Shown in pieces: positions 32,883 through 34,481 of a stretch of 34,481 bases of DNA; position 1 is the stretch's first letter, and each line of letters begins with the position of its first letter. The position numbers and the translations under genes are program-made. Origin of the DNA: Planctomycetota bacterium (GTDB taxonomy: Bacteria > Planctomycetota > Planctomycetia > Pirellulales > UBA1268); contig QWQJ01000143.1 of assembly GCA_003670865.1 (NCBI GenBank), forward strand, positions 1 to 34,481. The letters are read 5' to 3'. Below the pieces are notes generated by a model. It was not told where the DNA came from. It ran no database searches and saw nothing but the letters and a program-made list of their open reading frames with translations.

Positions 32883-34478
32883 TTGTACGACTCGCTGCTC
32901 GATGAGATTGAAGATGACGTTGTTTCCGGTGCCCATGAAGTTGAAGATTTGGCAGCAAAAGTTGCCGATGTCGACGACGGTGATGGCGACCTCTTGGCTG
33001 ATGACGTCGAAATTTCAACGCTCCCCGATGGTGAGCTCGAAGCAGAAGCTGACGCAGACGTTGAAGCTGGTAACGATTCGGAGGAGGGACTTGTCGAGCA
33101 GGTTGAAAATTGGTCGGACGATCCAGTGCGTATGTACCTGACGCAGATGGGTGAGATTCCACTGCTAACGCGAGCGCAGGAAATCTATCTTGCCCGACAG
33201 ATTGAGTCGACTCGCGCTACCTTTCGCGCTAAGTTGCTTGCCTGTGAATATGTGTGTCAGCAGGCCTTTAAGGTGCTCTCGCGAGTGCATCGTGGCGAAC
33301 TGCCGTTTGATCGGACCGTACAGGTGTCGGTGACGGATCGTCTGGAGAAGGAACAAATCCTTGGTCGTCTCCCGCACAATCTTCGCACGCTCGAGGTGCT
33401 GCTGCGACAAAACAGGGCTGACTACCGAATCGCCCTCTCCAAGAAGCGACGGATGCCGGAGCGTCGTGAAGCGTGGGCTCGCCTTGGCTGCCGTCGCCAC
33501 CGCTGCGTGCGACTGGTTGAGGAACTAGGTCTCCGCACCCAGCGTATTGAGACGATGATCCCTACGCTTGAAGAGTTGGTGCGTCGCGTCAAGGAACTAA
33601 AAACCAAAATTGATTCTCACAAAAAGACCAAGCAGCCCCCTTCCGCCCGACAAAAACTGGTCGATGAATACCGAGCTATTCTCAACTCATGCCAAGAGAC
33701 GCCGCGCAGTCTGAAGCGTCGCATGCACGAGATCAAAGAGATCTATGCTCGTTACCAGAAGGCCAAGCGGGGCCTCTCCGAAGGCAATCTGCGACTGGTT
33801 GTCTCAATCGCGAAAAAGTATCGTAACAGGGGCCTTTCCTTCCTCGATCTGATTCAGGAAGGCAACGCCGGACTGATGCGGGCCGTCGATAAATTCGAAT
33901 ACCGTCGCGGATTTAAGTTTTGCACGTATGCCACCTGGTGGATTCGACAAGCGATCACTCGGGCGGTGGCAGATCAAAGCCGCACGATCCGCATTCCGGT
34001 GCATATGGTGGAGACAATGTCGCGGGTGCGTAATGTGGCCCGGCAACTGCTTCAGGAATATGGCCGAGAACCGACGATTGAGGAAATCGCTGCTCGGGCC
34101 GGAACTCCCGTCGATGAAACGCGGCGAGTGACGGCGATGAGTCGCTATCCAATCAGTCTCGATCGGCCCGTGGGCAATAGTGAGGACAGTCATTTTGGTG
34201 ATCTGCTGCCCGACACTGGTGCAGAAAACCCGGCGGTCGGGGCCGCTCAGGAAATGCTTCGCAATCGGATTGCCAAAGTGCTCAAGAGCCTCAGCTACCG
34301 CGAGCGGGAAATTATCAAACTCCGCTACGGACTCGGCGACGGCTATAGCTACACGCTGGAAGAAGTGGGTCACATTTTTAAGGTCACGCGAGAGCGCATC
34401 CGACAGATCGAAGCCAAGGCCGTGCGTAAACTTCAGGCACCGGCCCGTAGCGAAGAACTCTCCGGCTTTCTCGACTAG
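32883..34478 (+). CDS. rpoD: primary RNA polymerase sigma factor (RpoD/SigA family)
   Basis: A 531-aa sigma-70 group 1/2 factor that directs RNA polymerase to housekeeping promoters. Residues 1-78 are very acidic and take the place of region 1.1. Region 1.2 is at about 79-110 ([17 protein letters not shown]). A basic, helical insertion of about 180 residues (110-292) separates it from region 2 (about 293-378), with [51 protein letters not shown] and the -10 contacts. Region 3 is about 380-455, and region 4 is about 460-520 with the helix-turn-helix [26 protein letters not shown]. The start is TTG with a strong AAGGAG. It could be a group 2 paralogue; only the genome can tell. Confidence 0.92.
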   Translation: MYDSLLDEIEDDVVSGAHEVEDLAAKVADVDDGDGDLLADDVEISTLPDGELEAEADADVEAGNDSEEGLVEQVENWSDDPVRMYLTQMGEIPLLTRAQEIYLARQIESTRATFRAKLLACEYVCQQAFKVLSRVHRGELPFDRTVQVSVTDRLEKEQILGRLPHNLRTLEVLLRQNRADYRIALSKKRRMPERREAWARLGCRRHRCVRLVEELGLRTQRIETMIPTLEELVRRVKELKTKIDSHKKTKQPPSARQKLVDEYRAILNSCQETPRSLKRRMHEIKEIYARYQKAKRGLSEGNLRLVVSIAKKYRNRGLSFLDLIQEGNAGLMRAVDKFEYRRGFKFCTYATWWIRQAITRAVADQSRTIRIPVHMVETMSRVRNVARQLLQEYGREPTIEEIAARAGTPVDETRRVTAMSRYPISLDRPVGNSEDSHFGDLLPDTGAENPAVGAAQEMLRNRIAKVLKSLSYREREIIKLRYGLGDGYSYTLEEVGHIFKVTRERIRQIEAKAVRKLQAPARSEELSGFLD

Positions 34479-34481
34479 ACC

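Overview
This window reads as chromosomal DNA from a planctomycete, most likely of the Pirellulales/Rhodopirellula type. The evidence is the combination of a formylglycine-dependent sulfatase, a PEP-CTERM protein, secreted PQQ-type beta-propellers preceded by a HEAT/jelly-roll-like protein, DUF4239, an orphan GspF, a vWA protein with a zinc-ribbon start, and a primary sigma factor with a long insertion. Base composition and coding style look even throughout. I saw no IS element, phage gene, CRISPR array, tRNA or rRNA.

Layout. 0.1-3.5 kb (+): a DUF4239 membrane protein, then a translationally coupled pair of exported proteins (HEAT/jelly-roll-like plus PQQ propeller). 3.5-6.0 kb: L-rhamnose isomerase (-) divergent from a methyltransferase_2-family O-methyltransferase (+). 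6.4-9.1 kb: an exported HExxH metallopeptidase (+), a small secreted protein (-) and a PEP-CTERM trypsin-like protease (+). 9.3-13.7 kb: a sulfatase (+), a beta-carbonic anhydrase (-) and a DASS/SLC13 anion transporter with two RCK_C domains (+). 13.7-16.3 kb (+): a stand-alone condensation/acyltransferase-fold enzyme and a Tat-exported NHL propeller.

16.5-19.6 kb (-): an RskA-like anti-sigma factor, its ECF sigma factor (ATGA overlap), a fasciclin (FAS1) protein with its own terminator, and an atypical aquaporin. This resembles the mycobacterial SigK-RskA-MPT70/83 arrangement. 19.9-23.4 kb: a polytopic membrane protein (+) converging on a HEAT protein and an orphan GspF (-).

23.5-28.3 kb (+): tyrA overlapping a purL that carries an N-terminal PurS-like region, then purQ. 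Together these could supply the whole FGAM synthase. 28.5-32.3 kb: a lipoprotein and a SAF-domain CpaB-like protein (+), converging on a vWA protein (-). 32.3-34.5 kb: a 566-nt gene-free stretch, then the primary sigma factor gene starting at TTG.

The genes are mostly housekeeping and envelope or extracellular functions. The most interesting parts are the sigma/anti-sigma/FAS1 module with the neighbouring arginine-less aquaporin, the PurS-PurL fusion, the carbonic anhydrase/DASS pair beside a sulfatase, the orphan condensation-fold enzyme, and the SAF-lipoprotein pair. I found no unambiguous new defence or mobile system.
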